Source of the DNA: Psococerastis gibbosa
Taxonomy: Eukaryota; Arthropoda; Insecta; Psocodea; Psocidae
Length of the DNA stretch: 64,000 nt
Assembly: GCA_963971405.1 (NCBI GenBank)
Contig: OZ020486.1
Location: 12,733,419-12,797,418 of the forward strand
Reading direction: 5' to 3'
The translations under genes were made by a program, and so were the position numbers. Every line of letters starts with the position of its first letter. The stretch's first letter is position 1. Under the pieces are notes generated by a model, which was not told where the DNA came from, made no database searches, and worked only from the letters and a program-made list of their open reading frames with translations. Shown here piece after piece: positions 10,090-21,838 of this stretch.

Positions 10090-11430
10090 ACATTGCCTAC
10101 CTTAATAAGGCAGGCAAAACCCACAATTCCTCCGTCAATTTCTGGAAGAGTAATTTAAGACTAAAGAAAATTCGAACGAAAGAAGAGAAAATCTGAAGAC
10201 GATGAGCATGGAAAGTATAAGTTGGAAAGTGATATAGCTTGAAAAATCCAAAGGTAAATGCTTAATGCCTGGAAAGAAAGATAAAAAGAATTTTTAAGCC
10301 ACTTCTTCATTTAAATATTCAAAGGAGATTATGGAGATTGGCAAGGGGGGGAGGGGTACTCGAGTTGACATGAAGCAATTAAATTGTCTCTTCAAAGAGA
10401 CAAAACATCTGAAAAATGCGAAAGCTTTATAAAACTTCAAAGTATAATTAATTAGAGAATCTGAATCTGAATCGTCAATGACACTTTGCGACAGTTAGGG
10501 ATGGAATTAAATACAAGCGAACAAATGCTGGCAAATTAGGGATCAAACACGGTGCCTAAGTTTATTTCATTCTTTCTTTTTAACTTTTTTGCAGTTTTTT
10601 TCAAGTTGGGTTGAGTAGATTCGTCCAGCCTATTGTGGAAATTAATGTCATACGTGCTCAACTTTATAACCTTTTAATTGAAAAATAACGTCACAATCAT
10701 TCCTCCATTAGAGAGGTACATTCAGGCACATCCATACACTAATCCTACCTCAAATATGACTGGAAGCCTACACAACCCACAACAGACACCAGCCTCCGTT
10801 CACATTTATGCAGTCCGAAATGAACCGTAGTTACCTATTGTATGCTTCAGAAAATATATATATATATTGTAATGAAACAGGCAAACAAGACTCGAGATTT
10901 AGAAGGAAAAAATGACCTGATAAAGGGAACAAGCGAGATTTCGAAAGTGAGGATGTAAATTTCCAAGTATCGCGGCGGGCGGAGGAAATGAAAACCTAGA
11001 AGGCACGGGCGGGCGACAAACTCGGTTGCAACTCAGATGAAAGCACAGGGCAAGTTAATATTTGCGCTCACTTCGAAAATGCACGGTTTTTTGCCTCAGG
11101 GTTCCTGAAAATGAGGTGTTATTTAACCCCTCTGATTTTCACATTTGTATTTCAGGATTTTCAGAGGAATTTAACATTGTACAATAGTTAGCATATATAA
11201 ATCATGTATACGCGTAGATTTTATATAGGAGTAGATTGCAGTCATTTTAAATAAATCTGATACAACGCATTTTTGTAATTTTTTGTTTAAGGACAAACGC
11301 CCCGAAGGATTAATTGCGATAGGGGGTGACGAGTCGGTGGTCCATCAGAGGGTTTCTGGCACATTTCACCCTTCCACTGTCATAAGATGTAGCTAAAATT
11401 AAGGAAAGAGCTAGGACATTCGCTTCCATA
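10090..11430. other. Non-coding stretch
   Basis: No gene or shared repeat recognised. It has an (AT)n stretch at about 10854-10868 and a G-rich stretch near 10345-10357. Confidence 0.4.
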
Positions 11431-11434
11431 AAGA

Positions 11435-11570
11435 TAAATATTGTATCGAGAGGTGAACCAGTATGCCAATGGTGAGAAATTCGTTCAGAAATAATACCAA
11501 TCATGTCTGAAAACCGAAGGGGTCGGTGGGCAAGGTGCAAAGAGCCACACTACAAGTAGGCCCACGTCCA
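11435..11570 (+). repeat. Diverged fragment of SINE-like repeat D
   Basis: CCAGTATGCCAATGG, AATAATACCAATCATGTC and the terminal ACAAGTAGGCC...GTCCATAA match the second half of repeat D. It is followed by C-runs, a (CT)n tract (about 11596-11611) and, further on, an (AAT)n tract (about 11681-11699). Confidence 0.55.
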
Positions 11571-12339
11571 TAACCCCCCCCCCCCCTTACCACCCCCTCT
11601 CTCTCTCTCTCTTGCACTTGATTATTTCCTCATTATACCTACTTAATTATATGGGGGTCAATTTGATTATTTACACTAATAATAATAATAATAATGATAA
11701 TCATACCCGCGCATTTAATTTTGCGCTTGTTGCTGTCATTGCTGCATTTAAGATTGCAATTAATATGCCCATAATATTGATTTTAAAATGCCTAAAAATA
11801 GGAATTATAAAACATAGGCTACAACCATGAATCTCAATAGTTAGATACTATAATAGATAAGTATTTTAAACCCCCAATTTACTCGTAATCTAAGTACATC
11901 TAGTGAATGAGGAATTTTACATAGCCAATGTGAAATCTAGGGAACAAAACAGTCACCCTTCTATTGCAATGTGCATAGGCATTGAGAGAAAACGGATGCG
12001 CGTTACCAGACAGCAGAAACTGCCGCCAATATTTTAAGAATGGCAATAAAGCAGGCACGTATGTGAGGGTGAGGGTTGTAAAGTGTTAAATATTGTCCGG
12101 TCAGCACGGCATTCAGCACAATGTGTGTATTTACATGAAAGAGACCAATGTTACGGGTGGAGGGGTGCCTTGAAAAGCGCTGAATATATCCGCGCAGTCC
12201 TACATTTCAAGCAATTTCAGTGCTGGTGGAGATTTTGAAATATTATTCACTATTAGCAGCAAAATCCTTAAGGGGGTGTAACAGTTAATGTTTACGGTCA
12301 GGTAAAAAATGTAGTACATTTTAAGTTAATTATTAGGTA

Positions 12340-12625
12340 AAATCACAGCCAATTTGCCGCGTAAAAGGTCACAATTCGTGAGTATGTAGCGCTTTGAAAA
12401 TTGGCGGGGAAAGTTGGACACCCGCAGCCTCATACGCGCTCTGACGCCTTTGTCGCGAAGGGGCTCGCCGGAAATCAAACGTAAATAAAGTGGGGACGGA
12501 TTAATGTTGCTGGGCGGCTTATGGCCAGGAAACAGGGCGAGTCTGGCGGCCAAACGCCGAAAACATTAAGTTTTTTGTCGGGTTGATATTAATCAATCAT
12601 GCGACGCCGCTGATTAATTTCTTGT
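12340..12625. other. CpG-rich unique block, candidate regulatory DNA
   Basis: This block has a visibly higher density of CG dinucleotides than its surroundings. It ends with TTAATCAATCATGCGACG and GCTGATTAATTTC, which contain homeodomain/PBC-like TGATTAAT and ATCAATCA words in opposed orientation. The 75-codon minus frame through it has no recognisable domain. Function is inferred only from composition and motifs. Confidence 0.3.
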
Positions 12626-12776
12626 GTCTAGTAACTATGTTTGAGCATGTTGTTTTAACGAAGGAGACCATTTTTTATTGAAAGGGGTTGAATGACGGCT
12701 GTTTAATCTGTTGCATTTCTTTATTATTTCTATATTTTTCTGTTGAAATTGAGTGGTAGTCCGCAGTCAGTCTATG

Positions 12777-12938
12777 TACGGACGGATACAAGGGGGGGGG
12801 GGGAGCAGGGGGGGATAGCTGCCCCCCAAAATTTGGTAAATATATTGTAAATTACTTTATTAAGCTCTAATTTAATCGATCCTATTTTGACCCACAACTA
12901 CCACCCCCCCCCCCCCAAATGGGCTGGGTTCGTCCCTG
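12777..12938. mobile_element. Poly-G/poly-C hAT-like MITE, 8-bp TSD AGTCTATG
   Basis: A 162-bp element. Its left end TACGGACGGATACA and right end (reverse complement CAGGGACGAACCCAG) are imperfect inverted repeats. It is flanked on both sides by AGTCTATG (12769-12776, 12939-12946). Just inside the ends lie a G-run (left) and a C-run (right). An 8-bp TSD with CAGGG-type ends is diagnostic of hAT elements. A relative at 63124 shares the interior. It is non-coding. Confidence 0.85.
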
Positions 12939-13050
12939 AGTCTATGGGCAATTGGCATAGTCCTATGCAGTATAGAAACCTAGTAACATATACTACTGTA
13001 GACGCAGAACGAAACTTAACATGCAGTGGCATGTAATGTCTTATTACACC

Positions 13051-13141
13051 CAATAGTATCTACATAATAGTCTCCTTAAAAGGAAACAAACGTAAATGAC
13101 AAAATCAAATATGAAGTAAAATCGCCGGTGGAATAGCCGCC
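13051..13141. mobile_element. Fragment of TAA-flanked MITE family B
   Basis: TAGTATCTACATAATAGTC, then TCCTTAAAA and an end GGAATAGCCGCC match the right half of the B element at 42959-43229 and the right end of 17048-17171. The left half is absent. Confidence 0.6.
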
Positions 13142-13143
13142 TC

Positions 13144-13340
13144 AGGTAAAAGTTCACAGTCGTCACTGTGGTTCGAAATATGGAACTCAAGAGTGTTTTT
13201 TTGTGTTGATGTTGGGGTCGGAAAATGAATGAAGTATTTTTTATTTTTTATGACAAACATAGCGTAGGTAGCATAGAGGAAAAGCGGGGTCTGGAATCTC
13301 CCTACACCTGATTGGCCAGAGCCGAAATTTTCGTTCATAC
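13144..13340 (+). repeat. Dispersed repeat K, copy 1
   Basis: About 190 bp are shared with 62836-63012: AAAGTTCACAGTCGTCA, GTGTTGATGTTG, GGCGTAGGTAGC-like, GAGGAAAAGC and CTGATTGGCCAGAGCCGAAA occur in the same order. No ends or coding capacity are recognised. Both copies lie near a poly-G hAT MITE. Confidence 0.7.
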
Positions 13341-13774
13341 ACAACATTAAAATTCTATAATTTGAACAGTAAAGCTAAACAGTAAAGTTGCTGTACACAC
13401 ACGTACGTGCCTTTAATGTTTAATGAAAAATAAAGCAATAGAAGTTGGGATTGGGCGTAATTATTAAGTCACACAAAGTTTATCCAACTTGTAACAAGTG
13501 GCACAATTCTCCAGAGAGCTGGGGGGCTGCGACTGTTGTGTGTAGCTCCTGTGATAATATTTGCCTTTTATATGGGGGGCTGCGTTTTAATTTATTTTAC
13601 AACATGAGCTCGTTCAAGAAGTAAAAACTGAACTTTGACATTAAGACACACAATAAGGCAACCGTAACTTCTTGAATTAAACTGAAACAGAAATATGCCA
13701 AATAGTCAAATTCATGGAAAAATTACAACTCATTGTTAAAATTAACTTTGTATAGTTTTACGAATAAAATTAAA

Positions 13775-13835
13775 TTAAAAATTCACAAGCGGTTTCGGCT
13801 CACGCCATCGTCAAGTGCGATTGAAAACAGATAAA
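13775..13835 (-). repeat. Short conserved motif TTGACGATGGC...GCCGAAACCGC
   Basis: On the minus strand this reads TTGACGATGGCGTGAGCCG then AAACCGC. A close variant, TTGAAGATGG...CCGAAACAGC, is found inside the repeat at about 63265-63300, and CTGAAGATG...GAAACG at 7706 and 54605. Motifs like this sit in terminal regions of some Penelope-like and SINE-type retroelements. The arrangement is reminiscent of a hammerhead core but does not match it fully. Confidence 0.4.
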
Positions 13836-13927
13836 ACAAAAGGTATGCAAGCTAAAACAATCTCAATGGTTTCTAAATTATCAAGAAGTTTCCATTACAA
13901 GACTAAATATTAAGAATACCTTATAAG

Positions 13928-14525
13928 GACATGTAGAGTAGTGGTACAGACTTTCACCCGAAAGGTTGTTGGTTCGAGTCCCACACTTGCTATATTTTCT
14001 GGCCATGCTTCGGAGGGCATCTAAAGCAGGTGGTCCCGGGCCTTCCTAGTTAAGAGTGTACAGCCCGTAGGAAAGTGGCAGCCCGAAATTTAATACTTTT
14101 TATTTTTTATTTAATTAACTTAGCATGCTATTAAAGATTTGGCCCATCAAAGTTGTAGAAGACTACTTCATGCATCATATAATAAGGTATTTTTAGTTTT
14201 TGAAATTGTAGTTTTTTAATAAAATCGCTTTTACATGAAAAGTTATTGCTTATAAAATATCTGCATGTTTCTGAAAAAACTACAATTTCGAAAATTAAAA
14301 ATATCTTATATTATGATGCATGAAGTAGTCTTCCACAACTTTGATCAGCCAAATCTTTAATAACATGCTTAGTTAATTCAATAAAATATAAGAAGTATTA
14401 AATTTCGGGCGGCCAATTTCCTACGGGCTGTACACTCTTAAGTTGTATAAGAGGATTTTATACCCCTTACTCTGCTAGGTTGGCTGAGTAATAGAACAAA
14501 AAGTCAATATATATTTATTTATTTA
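13928..14525 (+). mobile_element. tRNA-SINE carrying a nested fold-back element
   Basis: The head (GGACATGTAGAGTAGTGG, then TACAGA...) contains the B-box match GGTTCGAGTCCCAC at about 13970-13983. It continues with CTGGCCATGCTTCGG and GGTGGTCCCGGGCC, is interrupted at 14050, and resumes at 14442 with TATAAGAGGATTTTATACCCC, CTGCTAGGTTGG and AAAAAGTCAATATATATTTA plus a TTTA tail. The tRNA-like promoter boxes make this a SINE mobilised by a LINE. Confidence 0.8.
14054..14437. mobile_element. Fold-back MITE with TTAA flanks, nested in a SINE
   Basis: A 384-bp palindromic element. The left arm starts GAGTGTACAGCCCGTAGG and the right arm ends with the reverse complement, CCTACGGGCTGTACACTC. The arms (about 14054-14225 and 14275-14437) pair over most of their length. 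TTAA stands on both sides (14050-14053, 14438-14441), consistent with a piggyBac-type TTAA duplication. The ends do not begin with the usual piggyBac CCC, so the superfamily is uncertain. Confidence 0.75.
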
Positions 14526-14539
14526 TTTTTATATCATGA

Positions 14540-16100
14540 TGTTTTTATTTTAATTTTCTACAACTTGGATAGGCTTCCATAGTAAAGTGTTCTAAATTTT
14601 TTGTAAAGGACGGTAAGGGTTTGAAATTAATTCATTTCTCGAACCATGGTTAAATACTGCATACATTATCGAAGACTAGCATTTTAAAGACTTTATAGAA
14701 AATACACACTTTCTGGAGGCGCAGACAATTTATTATTTACTCCGTGAACGATTTCATGATATAAAATAAGAATTCTATCTCGTTTTTTGAGAACTATAAG
14801 ATTTCAGGTGAGAAAATGTACATTTACCGCCAAAGATTGTTTCTTTTATGAAGGCTTTAATAAACTATTTTTATAAGTTTGGGGCTTTCGATCGAGACGT
14901 AAATTAATTCTAAATAACTCAGGCCAGTCTTTGTTTACAGATATTTTTCTCCCTCATTAAATGAAAAAAATACAATAGGCAGATGTTGGCGTGGGGGGAA
15001 ATTTCTACAACCAGCATCTTCAAAACACAAGGAAAAATCGCGACTATACGTGCAAACTTTCAGGGTAAATATAGTCTATTAATATTCACGGAACTTTGCG
15101 TAATTAGTTCTAAATACAGTACGTACAAGAAAGTATTACTTCATTACACAACAGTTGTTGGCAAATCACAATCTTATAGAGAAATATTGAAATAGCGTTT
15201 TTTATTGCCAGTTCAAAAACAGTTTTAAACAACTTCTAGCGACTACAGCGCTTTCTCTTTCTTATGCTTTGTTGGCTGAAGAAAATCTCTAAAGCTGCTT
15301 TTCATTCTTTAGCAAGATTTTATGTGAGAGTGAACTCTAATTAGCGAAGAAGTTGTATTTAAAACTCGGCAAAAACAAATTTAAGTTTGCTGCTCAGTCG
15401 GGTAGCACTATCATTCTTCTATTAAGACGACTCTATCACTTGGCAATATAGTACAATAGTCGAGAGTTTTATCATTAGTCCAATTCCTCCATTGCATTGT
15501 TTGAAATTCTGCTCTTTGCGATAACATTGTGTCATAAGAGAAAATGAAGTGGTTAAATATAGGGAGGATAGCAACAAAGTTAGGAATATGACGGCAGTAG
15601 GCAGGGCCGAAGGTAGGGCGGACCATTGGGCCGAAAGGAGGACTGGCCTATATGATTGTTGAAGCCCATCAAGTGTTCCAGTCAACTATCCTTAAAAATA
15701 TTTGAAAACCCTTAACCCATTAAACCAAAAAATCGAACAATAGACAAGGGCAAACTGTTGTAGACGGTACCTGGGCAACTCGTTGTCCAGCGCGCTTATA
15801 GCAGTATGCCGAAAAAACAATAGTGCACACCACACCAACCCCATTCAAAACCACAGCATTGCAACACATAAACATACAACGCGTAAGCCCCAAAGGGCGT
15901 TGCGTTATGATTATTAAAATAAAATAAAAAAATAAAAATAAAATCGGTCAATTTCATAATTATATGAGCTGAAAATATCAGTATTTTCAGAAACTTGATT
16001 TTTCTCCTACAGGCTTTCAAAATTTTCTGCGGGAGAAAAGCCACTGCCTTGTAACAGTTATTTTGTATAAAAATATTAATCGCATGCGATCATTTTGATA
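14540..16100. other. Non-coding stretch
   Basis: AT-rich sequence with no recognisable gene or shared repeat. The frames here are short and lack motifs. Confidence 0.4.
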
Positions 16101-16104
16101 ATTG

Positions 16105-16235
16105 TATCCGAATATTCTCTTCAGTCGCCTCACTAACTAGAACTTCATCGAGTTACGACAGGCCTCCAATCGCATAGTTTGCAGAGACTCGCACAAGTAT
16201 ATCAATACTGTAACCATGCCATCGAAGATTTGGTC
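16105..16235 (-). repeat. Dispersed repeat F, copy 1
   Basis: TCTCTTCAGTCGCCTCAC, GAGTTACGACAGGCC, GCAGAGACTCGCACAAGT and TGCCATCGAAG occur in the same order as at 21698-21828, and in inverted order at about 22575-22695. The latter ends in an A-run, so I take minus as the sense strand here. No coding. Confidence 0.6.
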
Positions 16236-16239
16236 AGTA

Positions 16240-17047
16240 ATTCATCATAAAGTATTAATATAAACGTTCATCGCAATGGTGTAATATTATTTATTATTAC
16301 TTACCCATTCAGCTTCCGGGAGCTATGTGGGCTGCAGCCCAGGGCCTCATCGATACACGGGCCTCCAAAATGAAGAAAATAAACTATAAATTAAAAAAAT
16401 AACTGAAATAAGATGTACGTAATTGAATTAGAAAACTTTCTAGAACATTTATGTAGCTTTTAAAATTTGGTACCAAAAATCGTCAGAACGTTGCAGCTGA
16501 CAATATAATATTGTATTATACAGGGCCAATGTCCAACCAAAGTCCAAGTAGATACCTCTAAAATTGTTCCCAAATTAAGATTTCGTCTTATTTGTTATCT
16601 GCCTTATAAGCCACTAGCAGTCAGCATCCTTTCCGCTGCTTACTTCGGACCTTTTGAATACCCTCGTCTTCTTTGCAGCAGCAGAGAACTGGCCAGCTTT
16701 ATTACGTCGGACGGTCTCTCAAGCAGGTTTCCGGTATAAGGGGAGGCCGGAAGTCCGGGATCTCTTTGAGAGCAGCTTCCCTACTTCTTCGTTACCGTTT
16801 CCGGTCGCGATCGGCATTCTTCCTCCAGCTCCTTCAATGAGACATCTTAAAAACAGCTCCTCCTCTCCCATTGTTGGTTTTTAATGCACAAATGGCCCCT
16901 CCTTCGGCTCGGCTTATTGGTTAGAGCCTTTAGATGAAGACTGATCGAATTCGCCGTACCGATATTTTTTTTTAATTGTTTAAAAATTGCTAGCAAATGT
17001 ACATGCCAATAGCTACGATGTTACTCTTGATTATTAACAACAGTTAA
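16240..17047. other. Non-coding stretch
   Basis: No gene recognised. The 76-codon plus frame at 16654-16884 lies in a locally GC-richer patch but has no domain I know. Confidence 0.35.
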
Positions 17048-17171
17048 GGCGGCTACTCCACTTGTCAATATTCCGTCATTTGTGCATCAATAATTGATGC
17101 GATTGTATAGAGTAAAACAAGAATCTCATCAATTACTTATTGACGGAATATTGATATGTAGAATAGCCGCC
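17048..17171. mobile_element. TAA-flanked MITE, family B copy 1 (short)
   Basis: A 124-bp element flanked by TAA. Its ends are GGCGGCTACTCCACTTGTCA and (reverse complement) GGCGGCTATTCTACATATCA, each followed inward by ATATTCCGTCA. The terminal GGCG...TCCAC pattern is shared with family A, which suggests both families were mobilised by the same type of transposase. Confidence 0.75.
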
Positions 17172-18115
17172 TAAGGGTTCCGAAATGGCTGAGATCTCCA
17201 AAATACTAATTCCAACTATTTCTTTGCATAAATCATTTAAATTTCATTAAAGTATCTGCATCACAGACTAACATGGGGGTTTTAGGTCTTCATTCATTCA
17301 TTCATTCATTCACCTTAGGATAGGTAGGATAAACCAATTTTAACCCTTAGCTTGACACACATGCATGGAGGTTTTTCTTCAACACCGCAAGTTAAAATAT
17401 TAAATTAGGCGTAAGCTACAGTATTTAATTCTGTAGCTAAGGTAAGGAGCTTATTTACACCTATGACACAAATACTAACCTAGCCTTAATAGGTTAGTAC
17501 TTATTAATTTTGAATTAGGCTAGGCATAAATTACACAAGGGCACGTACACGATTATTTCCATATGCTACTACAATATAGCATATACTAAATATGTACAAG
17601 TTTAAACAAACACTATTTTTCACACACAATTCCAATTAGTAGGCTTGCAATGGGCGCCAAGCATTACAATAAATAAATATAAACCTGAATCTTCTCGGAG
17701 GTAATGATAAAGTAAAGGTTGTTTTCGGCGTTAATGCTCGCCTAACTTTTTATTCTCAGATTATTTCCTAACAGAATTAAAACAGGGGCGGAATAATTGC
17801 AATATCAATAAATTTAGTGTTTCCTCCGGGCTTGGTATCTCAGTTTTAGAGAAGTTTTATGTAATTACTGTAAATTCCTTTCCTACAGAAAGTTCCTCCC
17901 TCTTGGTTCCCTTCTTATTTCTGTGCTGTGCCAATGCTGAGTAATGCTGTACTTTTCATTACCAGTTCCTTTCCTTTTCAGCTAACTGAGACAGTCAGAT
18001 TGGTGTCTATGTCCATTTTTATAAGTGAAACTTCTTTAGAAGTAAAACTTCATATTGGAGACTATGAAATTCGGTTGTTGTTGTTGTTTCTAACGCCAGC
18101 TGTCAGCATTTCTGC
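17172..18115. other. Non-coding stretch with ATTC microsatellite
   Basis: An (ATTC)n tract lies at about 17291-17312. No gene or shared repeat is seen otherwise. Confidence 0.4.
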
Positions 18116-18116
18116 T

Positions 18117-18320
18117 TTAAGCAACCCTGTCAGCCTGGCGGGAGTGAGTATGTCTGTTAACTTGAGGCACCCTATAGGCAGACTCTTTCACCTCGGGGAA
18201 AGGGGAGTTGACTGGCAAGGTGGATCTCCTGATTATAGTGGATTCCGAACTACTTGGGGAACATGGTAAAGTCCCACGATTGAATCGGAGGTGACCAGGA
18301 CTCGACACGCACGTAGACTG
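18117..18320 (-). mobile_element. Retroposon S2 (CTA-type family), body only
   Basis: On the minus strand it reads GTGTCGAGTCCTGGTCACC, then ATCGTGGGACTTTACC, then AGTTCGGAATCCACTATAAT and CAGGAGATCCACC, followed by CCCTTTCCCCGAGGTGA. The same body occurs at 63876-64000, and with a different head at 28365 and 48351. No TSD was found for this copy. Confidence 0.65.
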
Positions 18321-18324
18321 ACTG

Positions 18325-21310
18325 GTATAGTCTCAGCGCTTTAGCATGTCCCATCATTAATAGTGAAATTAAGTGCAATTTCTTATATTTTAAGTTATTA
18401 ATCATGTTTTACTGAAGAAACTTTCTCATGGATATGTCCCATCATGTTCCCCTGCCAACACTGCTACACTACTAAGTTTGCCGCAGCTTGAAACATGCTC
18501 TGCTCTAATGGATTCAACTTGGTAAGGCCGTTGGCAAATGACCTCACCATGTTGAATCCAATAGAAAACTTTGAAATTCTGATCCGCAACCTTTATGTGC
18601 GACTAAATGCAGCGCTACTATTTTAACTGTCGGGAGGCAACTTAACGTGTTGCTATTGTCTGTTAGGCTTCTATATGGTCTCGCAAACCAAAAAAAGGAG
18701 AGTGAGCCGTACGTTCTCATCGCTTTCTTTCTTTCTCTCTCGCTGTCCATTGTTGTCATTGAAAAGGGATTGATAATTAATTAAAATGTTTCCCACTCAT
18801 ACAAAAGATATAGTCCCACAAAGGGTATTCTTCTCTTTTAAATGGCTCTTCTAAAGATTTCCCTTAACGGGGGCTATATTAACAAAACAAAAAAGTAAAA
18901 TTATGAAACTAATATAAATATTACATGTTGAGAGCCGCCCTTAGTTTACCAGCCCCAACTTCATCATTAGAGCAGAATGTAGTAAATTTCAAGACCTGTC
19001 TACACAAATTAGTGTGAAATATACGATGCGCAATTTACATGCCAAATATATTTAAAGACTTACTTCGGACAATGATTTGTGGCTGTAATTAGAGGCTAAG
19101 GCTAGTCTGGGCCGCTAATGGATATGACTGACTCATCTTGATGCGTTTATGACCATATTTATCAGGTCACGAAGTGGGCAAGTTGGCAGACCCGATTTTG
19201 ACAAGTTCTAAGAATTTGTTGTGGTACGCGTGATTATGGGATATTGGCCGAGTGACCAGGTGGGAACTGTGGTCTATTGGTGAAATATTGCAGTATATCA
19301 CTGGCGGAGCGTACGTGCAAGGCGTGTAATGCCGCATTACACTCAACAAATCCTTAGAAAAGCTTCGTTGAAATCAATAGGAAGCCGCGAGAAAATAATA
19401 TTGTATGAGCATGTTGTTATCAACGTACTCTAAGAAAATGAAGAATCTCGTCACGTTAGAATTAAAATGTTTTCTTTTCTGCTTTTAAATTTAAATTACT
19501 TTTTAGGATAGAACATGCTACATAAAATGATGCATTTTTTTTTTTTTTTTTTTTTTAACTTTAACGACATAAATAAATATTTGCAAGCATTACACTCGCA
19601 ATTATCCCCCGCTCCGCAACTGTAGTATAAATTGGATTGGAAATAGGCCTAACCGCCTAAACTGAATTTCAACTGTCCGGCCCTGCATGGATAAATTACA
19701 CCAGGCGCGATAACCTTTCAGGTCCGTCAGTTTAGGCTGGCAATGCCTGCGGACTCAATATGGGATGCTGTGGTCAACCTTAGGAGCCCTAAGCATTCCT
19801 ATCGTTGAAATTAAGGTACCACTTAGGGAATTATGTAATAGTTTTCAACTAAATGAAATTATGGCAGAGATTTCCAAAATATATTAAGTAAACAAAGCAG
19901 TCTCCGGTATTTTTCAGTTCATCAATTAGTTACTCCTTTAACAGCCTCAAAGATATAAATAATATGGTCTTATAAAAAATTCGTCAAAAATACCAGCTAT
20001 ATCAGAAAGCAGATTATTTTCAAATATGATTTAGGACTATTCGATAAAACCAGTTTAATGCACTTTATCGTGTTTTTCTAAAGCAATAATAATTTAGGTG
20101 CGAAAATGTAAATTTTCTACGAAACCTTGAAATTTTTAATTTACGGCTGTGAAACCAAGAATTAATTAATTAAGTCAAAAATACCCAAACTTTCTTTGTT
20201 CTCTAAATTTATGTTTAAACTATTTAGAAATCTCTTTTTAAATTAATTAATTAAGTATACATTAATTTAACGGACTATAGTGATTCTGCATAGTTAAGAG
20301 AAAAAAAAATTGGTTACCCGTCTCTCAATAGTGTGAGTAGTGGAGAGGGTTGCAAAACCCTTTAGTATTGAATAGCATGATTGCTAAATTTTCTAGAATT
20401 GCACATTATAGTTATATATACAAACATGCAATGTTACAATCTAAGCCTAACATAACAACATTGGCTGCTGTAGGCTAGACACACTAAGGACAGACAACAA
20501 ACTGTAGTTTCATATCCTTAAAACAAAGACCTTTGGTCCAGACAGACGGAGCTGATTATGCCGTTAAAGTTGAAGAAGTATCCTCCATTAACCCCCCCCC
20601 CCCCGTCCCCCTCAAATGAATACGTTGTGTCTCCTGTATTTCAGCTATTAAGTTGTCTGTTAAGTTGTCAAGTATAAGCAATTATAATAATAATATATGT
20701 GTATTGAAAACAATTTTACATTACACAGATCAGCAGTAGCCACAACAGCTACATAGCTGAAAGAGAATCAACGTACATTATCACTCAAAAATTAAAAATT
20801 AAAATAGAAATAAATAAAACACAGCATAAATTAATTGAATTACATATTTTTCATTAAATAAATAAATAAATAAAGGATTTATGAGGACAGGAGGAACTCC
20901 ACGTTTTCTACTGCACACAGCCAGACCCCAAGTTGACTGGCGAAAGTTCTGGGCTTCATGTCAGGGTCAAAAAAGAAGGGCAGAGCGTTTAGCAACCTCG
21001 GAACCCAATAGTTCGGAGATTTCCGAAAGTTTTCCACCACAGGAAAGGGCACCAGGAAACGCTCTGCTCTTCTTAATGAATGTGCTATAGGGATTCGGAT
21101 AGGGAGATTTTCAACTGTCAATATAACTCTAATAGAAGACTGATTTCCCTATCACAAGTCCACTCAAGCACATATAACTAAACAAGGTCCCCAATTAGAG
21201 GAATTTCGAGTATGAGAGACTTCTTCTGGAGTTTCAATATATCGATTGGTCTGCAGCGAATGTTTCTATCTCCTTCCCCACTCTTGTCTATAAGAGATTG
21301 TGCGGTTCTT
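18325..21310. other. Long non-coding stretch
   Basis: No gene was recognised in about 3 kb. It contains a poly-T run at about 19538-19558, a poly-C run at about 20591-20604 and an (AAAT)n tract at about 20858-20874. Confidence 0.4.
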
Positions 21311-21314
21311 TTCA

Positions 21315-21425
21315 GTGCAAAGTAGGTGTCGCATCCTTGCTGATATGATCCAGGTACTCCTTCCTCTGTCGTCCTCTTGAGTTGATGCCTTCGACAATAC
21401 CCTCAATGATGTTCTTGAGGAGTCC
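21315..21425 (-). pseudogene. LINE ORF2 3'-end fragment
   Basis: The minus translation gives NIIEGIVEGINSRGRQRKEY then LDHISKDATPTLH, a decayed form of the GRPRKEY...V..D tail found at 27875 and 36600. It keeps only about 35 codons and is not functional. Confidence 0.6.
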
Positions 21426-21697
21426 TTAATTTATCAGAATACACCCCCATTCATTTGGATCATCTGATTGAAATAGCGGCAACAATAGATATTTTTTCTT
21501 TTTCATTTATTCCAATGAGCCCATATTCGTTAGGCCTAATATGGCCTCACCATTATATTTTCAAGATTCTTCTGTAACACCATATATCTCAAAGGCAATA
21601 AGGATTTCTTCCAATATCTATCCATTGAAGGTTTTTTTAAATTTAAATTTTATTTAAAAAAAGACTAATCACATAAGTTACAAACAATTTAATAAAT

Positions 21698-21828
21698 GTT
21701 CCGATTGCCCTCTTCAGTCGCTTCTTTAGGTTATAGTATACGTGATGAGTTACGACACATCTCCGATTGCATGGCGTGTAGAGACTCGCACAAATACAAG
21801 CTCGCTACTACCTTGCCATCGAAGTCGA
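21698..21828 (-). repeat. Dispersed repeat F, copy 2
   Basis: CCTCTTCAGTCGCTTC, GAGTTACGACACATCTCC, GTAGAGACTCGCACAAATAC and TGCCATCGAAG match copy 1. On the minus strand the downstream side (about 21640-21665) is A-rich, compatible with a retroposon tail. Confidence 0.6.
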
Positions 21829-21838
21829 TTAGTACTAA

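Noticed and set aside
13965..13990. tRNA gene suggested by GGTTCGAGTCCCAC
   Set aside because: The B box lies in a repeated SINE head without an acceptor stem or anticodon arm that folds; the same block recurs at 56992.
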